From contig JAKULF010000008.1 of NCBI GenBank assembly GCA_022661535.1, forward strand, positions 3,472,001 through 3,536,000: DNA of 64,000 bases, written 5' to 3'. How positions within the stretch are numbered: the first letter of the stretch is position 1; the number at the start of each line of letters is the position of its first letter. A program made the translations under genes and the position numbers. Below the pieces are notes generated by a model that was not told the origin of the DNA, made no database searches, and saw only the letters and a program-made list of their open reading frames with translations. The DNA is from Eutypa lata. Taxonomy: Eukaryota; Ascomycota; Sordariomycetes; Xylariales; Diatrypaceae. Positions 32,595-44,805 of the stretch are shown here, piece after piece.

Positions 32595-35500
32595 CTATAT
32601 CGGGTGCAACCATTGTTAGTTGGTCCAACGTCCTTTGTAACTTAGTTGCATAGAGAAGGTTTCCGAGCAGAGGCTGTTAACACCATTGACGTCGAAGTAA
32701 TTGCTTCCAATCGTAGACTAGAACTAGTATCCCGGAAGGCCGGTTTGGAAACCGGTTTCGGACAACATCACACGCATTCCCTCCGATTCACCAATGATGC
32801 CGGCTGCATAGGCTGTCTATAAAACGGCACAAAACACCTAGCTGCGTGCCGGTTCGGCTCTAGGTGTTCCTTGCTGGTGAAGGAATTGTTTACACTTCGG
32901 GTAACTTACCAGCATCTTGACTATTTGTCGTAACGGCGTTACAAAATTCTCAGAGGTTAACTCTACTTGTTTCTCTGTAACCAAAAGCAATGGGGTATAT
33001 TTTGCGTGCTGGATCCGTCTGCGTGTGTATCGTATCAAAGCGTTATGTATAACTATCGGACAAAGTAATTGGACTGAAATGCTGTATGTTCTTTTCAAAA
33101 ACAACTACAAATACCTCGAATTACCGTGTATCAAAGGAATGACTGGAAATTAAAAATAGGCAGGAATTGCCTATTAAAAAAAGCCCGTGGTGGCAAGAGA
33201 GTGTAAGAAGGTGACGAGACCTAAGACAATGGGGGAGGGGGAAGTAAGTGAAGGAGTGACTTTGGTTAAGCAGGTAGGTGAGTAGGAAGGAGGTGGGAAG
33301 GAGTTCTCTTTTGTTCTTAGAAGGCTATGAATGAATGTACGATATCCGAAGGGGATCTATCTTGAGGGGAAGGCTCACTTGAGTTTAGTGTCCTGTTGGT
33401 ATTAGCATTGTTAGGCATAGGTAACGGGGGAATTGGCAGGTGATAGGCAGGAGGGTTGACCCAGAATCATCAAAATTATTCATTCACTTGCCGTACTGGG
33501 CCATTTGACGCCATTAGCGATTGGCACGAACTGTCTGCCAATCATTACTTGTTCCTGGGGGAAAAGGCGCTAGAACCACTAAAAGTTGGGGAATTCTACG
33601 GTACATCAGTGGGACCCTGATGTAACCTTGAACCAAACAGAAAGAGCTACATGTAATTCACCTGTCAGTTTTTATCTTCTCCATCTGTACCCTCCCACTG
33701 CCTTTTGACGCCGCATTTGTTATCCATAAAACGTTAGTGAGACCCGGACGTTGGAAATTTGATAATCGTATTTTCTGGACAACTATCAATTGTGGTCTTT
33801 TGGCGGTTCTCATGAGTGGGGGAGATAATGAATTTTGAAGCACTTGAAACTGTAGTTTTTCTTACCTCAAGAACCTGCAGAGAATCCCCTTTAGAAGAGT
33901 GTTGATATTCATTAATTCTGTCGAGCTTGAGACCTCACTTAACAACAACATTATCTCAAGGTGTATCAACTACATCACAGCATATGCAGGTATTCACTTT
34001 GTACATGTAGGTACCTAACTAACTACTTGGTGTAGGAGGATGGTGCCAAGAACAACCAATACAAAATCGTCTTATGATTCGTTTTGGGCAATAGTTGCCC
34101 TTATCGATTCGGTTACACCTTTATCAAGACGTCTATTTTACATGCATACAAGTAGTGACGTAGGTAAGTAAGTACTCACCGTAACCCATCCCCCAAGTTA
34201 TCACTTTTGCAATATGTCTGATGTTTCAGTAAATCTTGCTTCTTATGTAGCGAAGACTCTCTGTGTTCGAGTAAAATATCTGGCTGTACCTAATGTATGT
34301 GTGGACATAAACCACGGTGAACGCATAAGGATTAATTACATACCGTTACTTGTGTACTAAAACTCTAAACATTATCACCTCTTCCAAGCTTTTCAAATCT
34401 CCCTGCTTTCAAACACCGAAAGCAAACAAAAAAAACGACATCATAGTTCACGATCATAATGATAGGCTGTTTGTGTTAAACATGAAACGGACGTAAATTT
34501 GTTTTTCTTCATGCAGCACCCAACTCTAACGAGAGGACCCTCAAACCCTTAAAACGGATCCTCAGGGAATATCCCTGTACGTAATATGGACGCTTTAATG
34601 AAGATGGAACGTCCTTACGATGTGGGGACCAAGCTCTCACCGCCCTACTAGGAAGAGTTGTCCATGGGTAAATACTTACTGCTGTTCAAGTGCCGCCGGT
34701 GTACCACCGTCAGGCGTGCGGCAGAATTTTAATAGCGACTATATATTCACGTAGGAGCCGGAAGCAATGGTCAATGTGAGATGAGAGCTGCCTTGAAATT
34801 GCTTCTTAACAAGTAACTAGTTATGCATACACGAATTCTGAGAAACTAGTTGACGCGTATGAGTTCACGATCTTGTTCCAATTTGGCTCTGACGTCTACG
34901 TGGTACTGAGTACCGAGAACCATGCCTCTTCTTAGAGTAGACAAAGCAAGGTTATATATCGATTGTCTTGTTGACGGGGTTTGGCTTGACTAAAGTTCGA
35001 TATATTGACATTGTCCCTAACAGGGCGTACGGATTTTATGACAGTGTTTAAGCCTAGTTGGGTGACAACTGTATCATTGTCTTTATACTGTACCTTATCA
35101 TCACCACATCATCGCCATCATCCATCAAGCTTCAAAGTGCTTCTCAAGGTGCTTCAGCGCGCAGCGCGGTTAGTGTTTGGGTTAGTTAGGTTTAGTTAGG
35201 TTCCGGGGGGGTTAGGGGGACGGCGAGAGCTCCCCCTATTTAGGTATATGATATTAGTGAGGGATGGTGATGTGTGGTGTTGATATGGGTGGTTGAAGGT
35301 AGAGTACATCGCACCGTAAGAAACTCCGTACGCCCAACAGGTATTCTTATTATATTAGGGCTATGCCGACGACTAGGTATAGCTCATCAGAATGGGTGGG
35401 GTTACCTTACCACGTCCATTATTATAGAAGCCAATCTTCGCAAAATCTAAGATGCCGGGTGCCTGAAGAGCTTCGACCAGAACCCGAGAATTGTATACCA

Positions 35501-36496
35501 AGCTTACTAGTGTATCACCATTTACTTCGTACGCTGTACACGAATATAAGACCACAAGACTCGCCATACCTTTCGTATACATGGTTACTAAATTTCAACT
35601 CCAAAATCCAAAAACCGTCTCCGCAATGACGGAGATGGCAATGATGGTGATGAAAAAAGCGGAAGCATTATTATCCCCAGGTGGTTAGACCGACGCATGT
35701 GCTCGTATTCACCTGGAGTTTAGTTAGGACTTGTGATACGAAAGCATGGTAGCCGGCTGAGCCGCCGTGAGATAACATCTATAATTGCAGCTTCGTATAT
35801 ATATGGGCTTCTATTGTTATTTACCGCAAGTTCGGCATTGAGTTAGGGTAGGGAAGCTGAGTGAAGTCTAGTAAAGGTGGTCAATCGTTATCACAACATA
35901 CAATCAATACCTACCTAGGTACTACGGCAATATGCCCCAGCTATTAGGGAGTCAACACAGGTACAGGCTGATATCACGTGTTACATAATTACCCCGTTCA
36001 CGAAAGGTAGTAAGTCGCGAAAGTTGTATTCCATCAGATATCAAAAACTAGTAGTGGCTCGATCTCTGATTAAGTTTAAAAAAAGAAGTAAGGCATAGCT
36101 TGGAATACTAAAGGAAATAGTAGTAAGAACATCGAGTCTCCGAACCTTTTGATTTCATGAGACGGAATAATGCTTGCTCCCCCCTACAGAGCATAATACA
36201 ACCAGACTTAAACACCGTAATTGGATCAACACATTCGTTGGCCCGGATATCATACACTCCCTTCATTGGTCCGTCCTGACATCGGATTAAATACTTTAGG
36301 CCATGCGGTCCCTGTAAGGAGTGCTCTCGTGTGTGTTTTGTGGCAAGAAAGCTTCGATAATTCCTCCCTTCCACCATAGCCCCTCAACGTGCCACCAAAA
36401 ATATCAGCTGCCAAAGTCAGAGGGAAACTAGGTTGTCGCTGGCGAGCATCGACCACCAACGAATCGGCTGGGAGTTTTCTCGTAGAAAGTAGATTA
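32595..36496. other. 3.9 kb gene-poor region
   Basis: Upstream of the GH72 gene and 3' of the septin gene. No ORF carries recognisable protein features. Visible items: a CCGGTTTGGAAACCGG palindrome at 32740-32755; a G-rich strand near 33230-33300; a degenerate telomere-like TTAGG patch at 35169-35220; short AT-rich ORFs (35005-35690) that I cannot support as genes. A long wall-gene promoter is plausible. Confidence 0.45.
35169..35220 (+). repeat. Degenerate TTAGG/GTTAGG-type tract
   Basis: Several spaced GGTTAG/TTTAG units (GGGTTAGTTAGGTTTAGTTA, then GGTTCC, a G7 run and TTAGGGGG). It resembles eroded interstitial telomeric repeat or a simple G-rich microsatellite. Not long or regular enough to be certain. 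Confidence 0.35.
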
Positions 36497-37658
36497 TTAG
36501 TAGCCGTTCATGGTCATTCGTTGAGAGTTTCTGCTCAGCTCGCGGTCTGCGGCAGGGCTGATGGGTCTGCTTCCGTGGCCCTGAGCACTACTCTCTTTGA
36601 GGGCCAACAACTGCTTAGCACGGAAGGTCTCATAGTGGATCTGGGAAGTCGTCTCGATCAGATCTTGGAGGTGGGTTCGAAGCAGGAAGTTTCGCAAGTA
36701 AACAAATTCACAGTGGGTCTCATCCTCCACGTTGATGACACCCCATCTGTTCTGACGTCCACGAACTTGCTTGCCATTGACAATGATGTTCTTCTCAGAA
36801 CCAACAACGGCGAAGGGTACGAGGCTCTGTATAATTAATTAGCTAGGAGACCAACACGAGTCTGATAGATGACAAACCTTGATCTGGGTGTTAACAGAAC
36901 GCTCTTCCTCATCCAACTCATCGTTGTCGTAGGGGTACATCTTAAGGTTGTGGAAAGAAAACTCCTCCTTGATGCGCTCCTTGAACTCTTGTCTCTCTTC
37001 AAGAGTCAGAGAGTCGGCCTTGGCAATGACGGGTACAACGTTGACAACATCCGAGAGCTTCTTGAGAACGACAATATCGATGGGCTTCAAAGAGTGACCG
37101 GAAGGTTGGATAAAGAACAAGCAGCAGTGGATACGCGTGTCTTGGATGTAACGCTCTCGCTGCGCTGTGAGCTCCTTACGCAAGTAGGCTGAATGCTGAT
37201 CCTTGATGTACTTGACGATGGGGTCCCAGCAGCGGTCGTTGTTAATCAGATCACCATAGCCCGGCGTGTCAACGATGTTCAGTCTAAGACGCACACCGTT
37301 CTCCTCGATGATGTGGGAAACAGGGTGAATCTCGGTGGTGGAGCGGACAGGCTCGTCGGGCACCATTCTACCCTTCGAGTCGATCAAATGCGACGCGAAA
37401 ATAGTGTTGATCAGGGTCGATTTGCCCAGTCCAGTTTGGCCTGTAGATTGAAACGGAATGCATTAGTCAATGAAGCTGTTGTCGGTGTTGCTAAACTAGC
37501 AAGCAAACAATCACCAAGACAGGAGAGGACGCGTAATCAGACATACCGACGCAGATGACATTGAACTGAAATCCTCTCTTCAAGAGCTTGCGCTCAATCT
37601 GGGATGTGATACTATCAAAACCGACGTGGGCATCGGGGTAAACGGTAGGGGCAGCCAT
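36497..37658 (-). CDS. CDC10: Septin, CDC10/AspD type
   Basis: GTP-binding cytoskeletal protein that forms hetero-oligomeric filaments and rings at septa and hyphal tips. Exons 37658-37547, 37440-36878, 36826-36497; phases close, 334 aa, no frameshift. The start MAAPTVYPDAHVGFDSITSQ resembles the short N-terminus of Cdc10. The P-loop GQTGLGKST spans the first intron. Also seen: DTPGYGDLINN (G3), AKAD (G4), the septin-unique element (GRQNRWGVINVED) and LRTHLQDLIETTSQIHYETF. It has no C-terminal coiled coil, as expected for the CDC10 group. Transcribed divergently from bL32m across 783 bp. Confidence 0.93.
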
Positions 37659-38441
37659 GGCGCTCTCGTGAAGATAGGTGCCGAAGAATAGGTTAAATTA
37701 GGGGATATCTGTGCTGTTTTCTATTCCAAAATAGCCACGAGACAATCGTCGAAACTACCTGATGAATGAAAAAGACACGTCGCGAAAATTAAATGACAAT
37801 CTTCAATTAAGACGAGTCAGAGGATGATGATGATGATGATGAAATTAGAAAAAGGGAAAAAAAGAGGCCAGGTCCGTTCACTCGTCGGATGATACGACGT
37901 GTAAAGTTATTAAGTTATTAAAGCTTCCAAGTACGAAGTAGGGGCGGTATGTAGGGAATTTTCCTCCTTGCGCTTTCTCGCATGCACCACCACGTTGAAA
38001 TAATTTCACCAGACGGCCTGGGTACAGTACATAGAAGGCATAGGCCGGCTTTAAACTGGGGTACATGAGCATCCCCAAAGAAAGGGGAAAGGGGTTAGAA
38101 GCCTCTGATAGGCTCAATCTTGTCTGTGCATCATTAAGCTATACTATATTAGGATTAGACATCATTTGGGAGTGACATTGATCTTGTTACTTTTCTCCCA
38201 ATTGAAACTTTTCGGCTAGCGTTTCATTTCGAGCCAATTCTTTAATCATTGATAGCGACTGCTGTTCACGACGATCAAAAATCGCATAGGCTAAGCTAAG
38301 CTATTGCATGTAATAGGACCACGGGTTGGTGATCCATCTGAAGCAACGACTGGGAGGACTCGAATAACCGGCAGAAGTGATACCGACCGCCGTTCATAGT
38401 TCAACCTTGCGAAATCCAAGTAACCCGGCAAGCAAGTCATA
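37659..38441. other. Divergent promoter region, septin / bL32m
   Basis: Contains a (GAT)n tract at about 37822-37842. Small ORFs here lack features. No TATA box obvious on either side. Confidence 0.5.
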
Positions 38442-38922
38442 ATGGCGGCCATACAACAGCAGCTACGGATATCTTCAGCCTTGTCGTCGCTCTTTCCGCG
38501 GCTGACCTCGACAAGCTTCGCATCCTCTTTCAGATCAACAGTCCTCTATACACAACACTCGCGGCTTCCTTCAATACCCTCATTAGCCATCGCAATACCC
38601 GCGGTTATCCAGAACATCCCCTCAATATTAGGAGACATATGGGAAGGCATACTGAAGGCTGTACCTAAGAAAAAGACTTCACATATGAAAAAGAGGCATA
38701 GGCAGATGGCAGGCAAGGCTTTGAAGGATGTTACAAATCTGAACAAGTGCCCAGCTTGCGGGAGAACCAAGAAGATGCACACTCTATGTCCGACTTGCAT
38801 GGGTCGTAAGTTATATCTACATGATGTTTTAGATTCAATATAAGTCCATTTTGCTGACGGTAGAGAACTTAGACATTCAAGGAGCACTCGATAGGGACTT
38901 CAAAGGATCCGACACAGCTTAA
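38442..38922 (+). CDS. Mitochondrial large-subunit ribosomal protein bL32m
   Basis: Two exons: 38442-38805 and 38873-38922 (137 aa). A Ser/Arg-rich mitochondrial targeting leader precedes the L32 core AVPKKKTSHMKKRHRQMAGK and the zinc-binding CPACGRTKKMHTLCPTCMG (C-x2-C...C-x2-C). The intron begins within the codon after CMG, and exon 2 supplies HIQGALDRDFKGSDTA. The unspliced frame would give a false C-terminus. No run-length problem. Orthologue of yeast MRPL32, whose maturation depends on the m-AAA protease. Confidence 0.92.
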
Positions 38923-39265
38923 GAACCGGGGACTGGCAGCTTTAAGAGCACGTCCATATCGGAGTAGATGCATTTGGGAGGCGTTGGAGGTTAGATACGA
39001 CTAGGGGAAATCACCCCATTACCTATACATTTATGTACACAGTATTGTATAGGAAAATTGTACAAATATGAAGTCACAATGCTCTTTGTTATTTAATTCG
39101 TGTGTTCCTGTAGTTTGTGTTAGAAGCACCTGCCGCATATCAGTGATGCAATTTCTTCATTGGTTCCAAAACTCAAACCCCACCATAGCTTCTACATACC
39201 CACCACCTTCCAACTTACCACATTTTCCAACTTCGACATAACTCAACCCAGATGGGTCGGTAACC
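38923..39265. other. Intergenic 343 bp
   Basis: Between bL32m and SKI8, same strand. Nothing specific seen. Confidence 0.5.
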
Positions 39266-40538
39266 ATGGTAGGATTATATGCAGATGCCCCGAATCTGAT
39301 ATGTAAAGCTAATGACAGCTTTTATATGTAGTCTAAACAATACCTTACCACGCATACCGTGGACAATGGTAAGTTCCAAAGTCCTTGTCAATTTCACCCC
39401 ACCATGACACATGCGCTACTACCCACTCCTCTCGAAGCCTCACCACTCTCAAAAAACCCTCCCTCCCTTCATGATATAAGCGCATTCAAGTCTAACTATT
39501 TTCCTCCCAGCCCACCCAACCGACATATTCTCTCTAGCCGCAACGCCCACGGCGATCCTCTCCGCCAGCGGCTCCTCGACCCTCCAAATACACGCGACGA
39601 ACCAATCGACCTTCCCACTGACTCAATCCCTGAACAACGTGCACAAGCTAGGCTGCCACCACATCGCCGTATCCCGCAACGGCAAGATCGCCGCATCGGC
39701 TGGCTTCGGGGGTGAGGTGAAGATATGGAAGCTGGCGGCGGCGGAGTCGGGAACTGGTGGCGAGTGGGAGCTATTTGGCGAGTTAGACACGTCGAGGGGG
39801 CGGAAAGAAGAGCAGTGCCGGCGAGGCCTGGGCCCTCGCGCTGAGCGAGGAGGGCCAATTTCTGGCAGCCACCACCCAAGACGGCCGCGTCAACGTCTGG
39901 GACCTGTTCGCGGCCGAGCTCGGTACTAAGATTCAGGAGTACGAGACCCCTAGCTCGAACGCGAGTTCATTCGGGTCGTGTGTCGACTTGAGCTTGGATG
40001 GGAAGTGGACAGCGAGTGGACACCAGGACGGCTCCGTGTATGTGTTCAACAACCAGTCGGGCCGCTTGCAGCACTCGTTACCAGGTCAGTGAAAGTGAAA
40101 AGTGTTGACTTGAAATAAAGGGAGAGACAGGGGGGCAGGCGTGCTAATAATGGATCACACGTAATAGGACACGGAAAGCCCGTGCGCTCGGTGGCTTTCT
40201 CCCCCTTAGCTTCTCGCCTCGCTGCCGCTGGCGACGCGGGGGTCATCGCCATCTACGACACGGAGCACGGCGAGCACGTCCACAACTTTACGGGCCACGC
40301 GGCGTGGGTCATGAGCCTCGACTGGAACGACACGGGCGAGTACCTGCTCAGTGGCGCTTTCGACGGCAAGGTCAAGGTATGGTCCATCGAGCGGGCTGCC
40401 TGCGTCGCGACCCACCAAGAGACCGAGAAGGCCCTCTGGGCCGTCAAGTGGCTGCCCAAGACCGGGCGGAACGAGATGTTCTGCATTGCGGGCGCCAACA
40501 GGAGCCTGACTTTCTACCGCGAAGCCACGGGGGCCTAG
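39266..40538 (+). CDS. SKI8: WD40 protein Ski8/Rec14, one frame break
   Basis: WD40 scaffold of the Ski complex, which feeds mRNA to the cytoplasmic exosome; in fungi the same protein also acts in meiotic double-strand breaks. Exons: 39266-39268 (ATG alone), 39332-39368, 39511-40084, 40168-40538, about 327 aa. The first exons read M-SKQYLTTHTVDNAHPTDIFSLAA, typical of Ski8. WD-type strands: LGCHHIAVSRNGKIAASAGF, GGEVKIWKL, ALSEEGQFLAATTQDGRVNVW, GHQDGSVYVFNNQSGRL, VRSVAFSPLASRLAAAGDAG, WVMSLDWNDTGEYLLSGAFD. The G5 run 39796-39800 needs one G fewer or two more to join LDTSRG to GKKSSAGEAWA. Confidence 0.88.
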
Positions 40539-42097
40539 CTGTGTATGTAGGTAGGTAGGTAGGATTTGAGCCGTTTGGAACGTGTGCATGATTGGTGGCA
40601 TGAGATGGAAGCAGGTAAACTAGCTAGCTGGGTTATATGATAAGGAGTTGATGAGGCGCATTTGCTTTGATGAATCTGGCGTTCGAAATGGTTCGGAAAA
40701 GAATCTCGGTGTGAATATAGGGCTTTAGCTGGCAATGGAAGTTTCGCATGAACTTCTGTTGTGATTGTTGCTTTCAACTCAAACACTTCTAAGGCATGTG
40801 CTGTATAGTGGGCAGTAAGTAAAGTCTCTACTATGTGATAGTGAAATGCATATCATCTCTAGGAGGTTTCACGATAATGACATTCAATCTAGAGATACAT
40901 TGGGGGTTTAACTAAAGTTAAGCTATATAATATTTCTCCTAGATTTCAACACCTCTTGGCTATACGGCTCCATCAAGGGTGTGTGGAATTAATGAGCACT
41001 TACGCAGTATGTAGTTACCTCGAGGAAGTATGGCCCTACTTCTGACCAGGCGTACAGCTATCTACCTGTGTAGACTAGGTATGAATATCGAAGATACAAA
41101 ATAATATATCTTATAGAGCCAGCTTGGATGGTTACCTAAATGCGTTTATACGATGGCGTCGCGAGCTTTAATTTCCAGGATATAGAAAACTTCGATTTTC
41201 TCAATATATGTACAATTTCATTACTTATCGTCTGCTTCAGAGTGGCGAGTTTGAGTAGCCTGTTATATCGAATTTATCGTAACGGCCATGGGGCTAACTA
41301 TGCCGCTATATAATGATATAAGTTATGATTGTATTGTATTATAACCTCCTGACCTTGGTGGTTTGACCAATCTTGACTCTGCTTTCTACTCTTAGACTGA
41401 GATGTCCTTTATCTCCCTTACACGATCCATAATCGGAAAAGGGTTTCCGCCAAATAATCTTACGATGTGAGAGATAAGACATTGCATTCAAATAGCTTGT
41501 CACAATTATACTTGTGAGTAGTAAGAAAAAGTAGAGATCTAAAAGCTGACGGGCGTACTTCAATATACCAAAATAAGAAAGCCTTCCGCCTTCTTGCACA
41601 ACGGTTATTCTAGACGTATAGTCAAGTTTAGAATTTGACAAGCTAATCATGATAGCCCCTATCCCTCTGCCACTGCTAATATCATATTAGGATTTCAATT
41701 TTTGCAGCGATGGTAAAAAGAAGTATCGTGATGGTCCTTATCGATGCAATAGACTTCATCCTTCTGTTTTCCCTTTTCGATCATTCGTCCGGAGCCAACG
41801 ATGTCGGAATGTCTTGGCGTGACAGGGGCAATCGGGATGTCGCCATTTGTGGAGGTCATCACCAAGAGGAGATACCACGAGCTCTTCACCAAGATCTATT
41901 GGAGAAGGAGAAATCTTTTTAAAAAAAATAAAAATAAAAAATAAGAGCTCAGGTTTTGCATTCCGGCAAGAACAGACACAAGTGTAATTTTTGTTCATGT
42001 ACGGTTGAGCAGCGGTCCGGACCTCGACCGCATCAAGCTACCCAATCTGCCAATATACCTCAGGCCTCTCTTCTGATCAACCGCATCACCCACTAAT
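40539..42097. other. Intergenic 1.56 kb
   Basis: Begins with a short (GTAG)n tract (40543-40562). AT-rich middle. A 103-residue minus-strand ORF (41339-41650) overlaps no recognised motif and is not supported. An A-rich tract AAAAAAAATAAAAATAAAAAAT lies near 41922-41942. Confidence 0.5.
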
Positions 42098-43632
42098 ATG
42101 GGCGGTACCGACCCCAACAGTCAGAAGGGCGTTCCCGGGCCTGCCGTCGTTGCGGCGGCTGAGAATCCTACCGACCACGAAACCGAAAAGAGAACCTGGT
42201 ACCGCACGACGCTCTTCAACGCATTCGTAATCGGCGGTGTGGGCTTCCTCGCCCCGGGGCTCTGGAACGCAATGAGCAACCTTGGGGCCGGCGGGGCGCA
42301 GGAGCCCTATCTCGTGAATGCGGCCAACGCCCTTGTATTCGGCATCATGGGGTTCGTGTGTCTGTTCGGGGCCCCGATCGCGAACCGCATCGGGCTCGCC
42401 TGGACTTTATTTTTGGCGCCGTCGGCTACCCCGTCTACTCCGCCGGCCTGTACGTCAACAACCGCTACGGCAACGAGTGGCTCGTACTCGTCGGCGCCGT
42501 TGCCTGCGGGTTCTCCGCCGGCCTGTTCTGGGCTTCCGAGGGCGCTATCGCGCTGGGCTATCCCGAGCCCGGAAAGCGCGGCCGCTATATGAATATCTGG
42601 CTGTGGTTCCGGACGGGCGGGCCGCTCGTCGGAGGCGCCATTGTGCTCGCGCTGAACAACGACGCCGCCGCTAAGGCGAAAGGCAAGGTCGGCTACGAGA
42701 CCTACCTCGTCTTCATCGCGCTGCAGTGCGTCGCGGCGCCGGTGGCGCTGGCGCTGACGCCGCCGGAGAAGGTGCAGAGGAGGGACGGGAGCAAGGTGAT
42801 CATCCGAGTCGAGAAGTCGATGGGAGGCGAGTTCCGCGCGCTGTGGACGGCGAGCAGGCGCAGAGATGTCCTGTTGCTGCCGCCCGTATTCTGGGCGGCG
42901 TATTTCAACCAGTACAGCAGCAACTTCCAGACGTACTATTTCGGCGTGCGGGCGCGCGCCCTGATCGGCTTCGTGAGCAACTTCGGGACGCTGCTGTCGT
43001 CGCAGCTCATCAGCACGCTGCTGGACTACCGGGGCCTGGAGGTCAAGACGAGGATCGTCGTCGGGTACTGGTACGTGGCGGCGCTGCACGTCGTCGCCTG
43101 GGTCTACGGCTGGGTCGTCCAGGAGCGGTATACGGCCGACCCGCCCGTTTTCGACTGGTCGGACCGCGGCTTCGTCGGGGGCTTCTTCGTGCTGCTCTTG
43201 TGGGACTTTGCTAGACAAGCTCTGCAGAATTGGTTGTACTATCTGGTTTCGAGCAAGACGGATAATATTGCGGAGCTGACTCGCTTCTCGGGTATCTTGA
43301 GGGGGCAGGAGAGCTTTGCCCAGGCTGTCTCGTTTGGCTTGAATACGCAGAAGTGGGTTGGCGGGAGAGTGCCGTTGGCTGTCAATACGATTTTACTAGG
43401 TAAGTTCATATAACTCTGTTCTTCATCTAGTCGCACCTCATCTAACGATAGATATAAATTAGGTCTGGCTGCGTTTCCTACCTGGCTTGCTGTCCGCGAG
43501 CATGTCCCCGTTGAGAAAGAGGCGGCGAGTGGCCTGGAAAGCAATACTGAGGAGGCTAAGATAGTGGATTCGACGGAGAGGGATAAGTTCGCAGTTGGAA
43601 AGACAGGCGTGGGAAGAGACTCTGCTTTATAA
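42098..43632 (+). CDS. UNC93-like MFS membrane protein, one frameshift
   Basis: Major-facilitator-type protein of the UNC-93/DUF895 group, common in fungi; transported substrate not established. Exons 42098-43399 and 43463-43632, about 490 aa. A soluble N-terminus (MGGTDPNSQKGVPGPAVVAA) is followed by the first helix with FNAFVIGGVGFLAPGLWNAM, the family's signature. Further helices: LVFGIMGFVCLFGAPIANRI, LVLVGAVACGFSAGLFWASE, and PPVFWAAYFNQYSSNFQTYY. The T run 42410-42414 lacks one T; restoring it joins GLAWTLF to FGAVGYPVYSAGLY. The C-terminal exon is hydrophilic. Coding GC is visibly higher than in the neighbours, which produces long antisense shadow ORFs. Confidence 0.87.
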
Positions 43633-44805
43633 CGAGAAGCCGACCGAAATTGTCTGGGGACTTATAAGAAAATACCGTGTTCCTATCACGCTGTCCTGAT
43701 CACCTTGAATATTCTCAGTCTATATGCACTTCGTACAAACTAGGGCTTTGATTACCACTGGACTACGTGGTAGGATTGCAACTCGGAGGGCAGCTAAACT
43801 TCGTTCGTGTTGCTTAGCTAGATCTGAGGAAAGTACTCAGGAGGTATTTTAGGTTATGGAAGATTGGATAGGAGAATAGAGATATCTCTTTATAGCTATA
43901 TATCATAGAGCTAGGTAAATCCTAAGTAAACTTAACTCTGAATTGCTGGGCTAGGCACGAGGAAAAGCATGTAGATATTAAAAAATGTTCACATAACTTA
44001 CAAAATTATGGCTGTTACTATCATACCAAACCAGGATAACCTGCACATACCCCTTAAGCAAAGGCTCCGTAATAAAACAAGACCTCAGGTTCCCGTGTTG
44101 TCTCGAGTACTAACCTACTGCCTTGTTATCGTCAAGCTGTCCTGCAGCTTGACCCCAATCTCGCTCGCGAACAAGCCACATAGATCGAGAACAACATCGT
44201 TACCTTTCCACTCCAAAGATGGATATGCAACTTGGCGGGTTGAGAGGGTGTTCTAGTCTACGATTGTCATCTGTGGGAATAGAAATTGACACCTAAAGAT
44301 TTTTGACAGGAGCACCGAGAACCGGTTACGTAGTGATGTACAAAGCGTATGTAGGTATATTGAACCCAATGCTCTCCCATCGTAGCCAAACCACATCGAT
44401 ACACTCCGTGTAGAAGTGGTTGATATCCATGTAATCTGATTGGTTGATTTGATGCGAGGAACAGGAGGAGCAGCAAATACGACGCATATCATTCGTTCAT
44501 AGCAGCACAAGATCATCACGTGATGCCGCTCGACTTTCGTGTTGCCCCGCCAATCTAATCTGACAAGGGAAGGAACTAGGATAATCTCCCACGTCATTTC
44601 CATTGTCACATACAGTCATTCCTCAGGTCGCAACTGAACTCCCTTAGCAAATCCCTAACTAGCCAGCAAATACAATTAAAGTATTCTTTCGATAAAGCGC
44701 AAATATCGAGTAACAGAACATCCTCATCGAATATCAATTGGTCAATCATTCAATCAATCAATCAATCAATCGCAAACCTAAGACCTACTAGCAGCACACT
44801 TCACA
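43633..44805. other. Intergenic 1.17 kb
   Basis: No gene supported. A (CAAT)n tract (about 44748-44771) lies just upstream of the POLD4 start and probably in its 5' leader. Confidence 0.5.
44748..44771. repeat. (ATCA)n microsatellite in POLD4 leader
   Basis: Six tandem ATCA-type units, the first one imperfect, directly upstream of the start codon. Confidence 0.75.

Noticed and set aside
36108..36377. 89-residue minus ORF beyond the septin stop.
   Set aside because: It lies in the septin 3' region, has no protein-like features and no splice signal linking it to the gene.
42307..43218. 303-residue minus-strand ORF within the UNC93-like gene.
   Set aside because: Antisense shadow caused by high third-position GC; it is Arg/Pro/Asp-rich without motifs.
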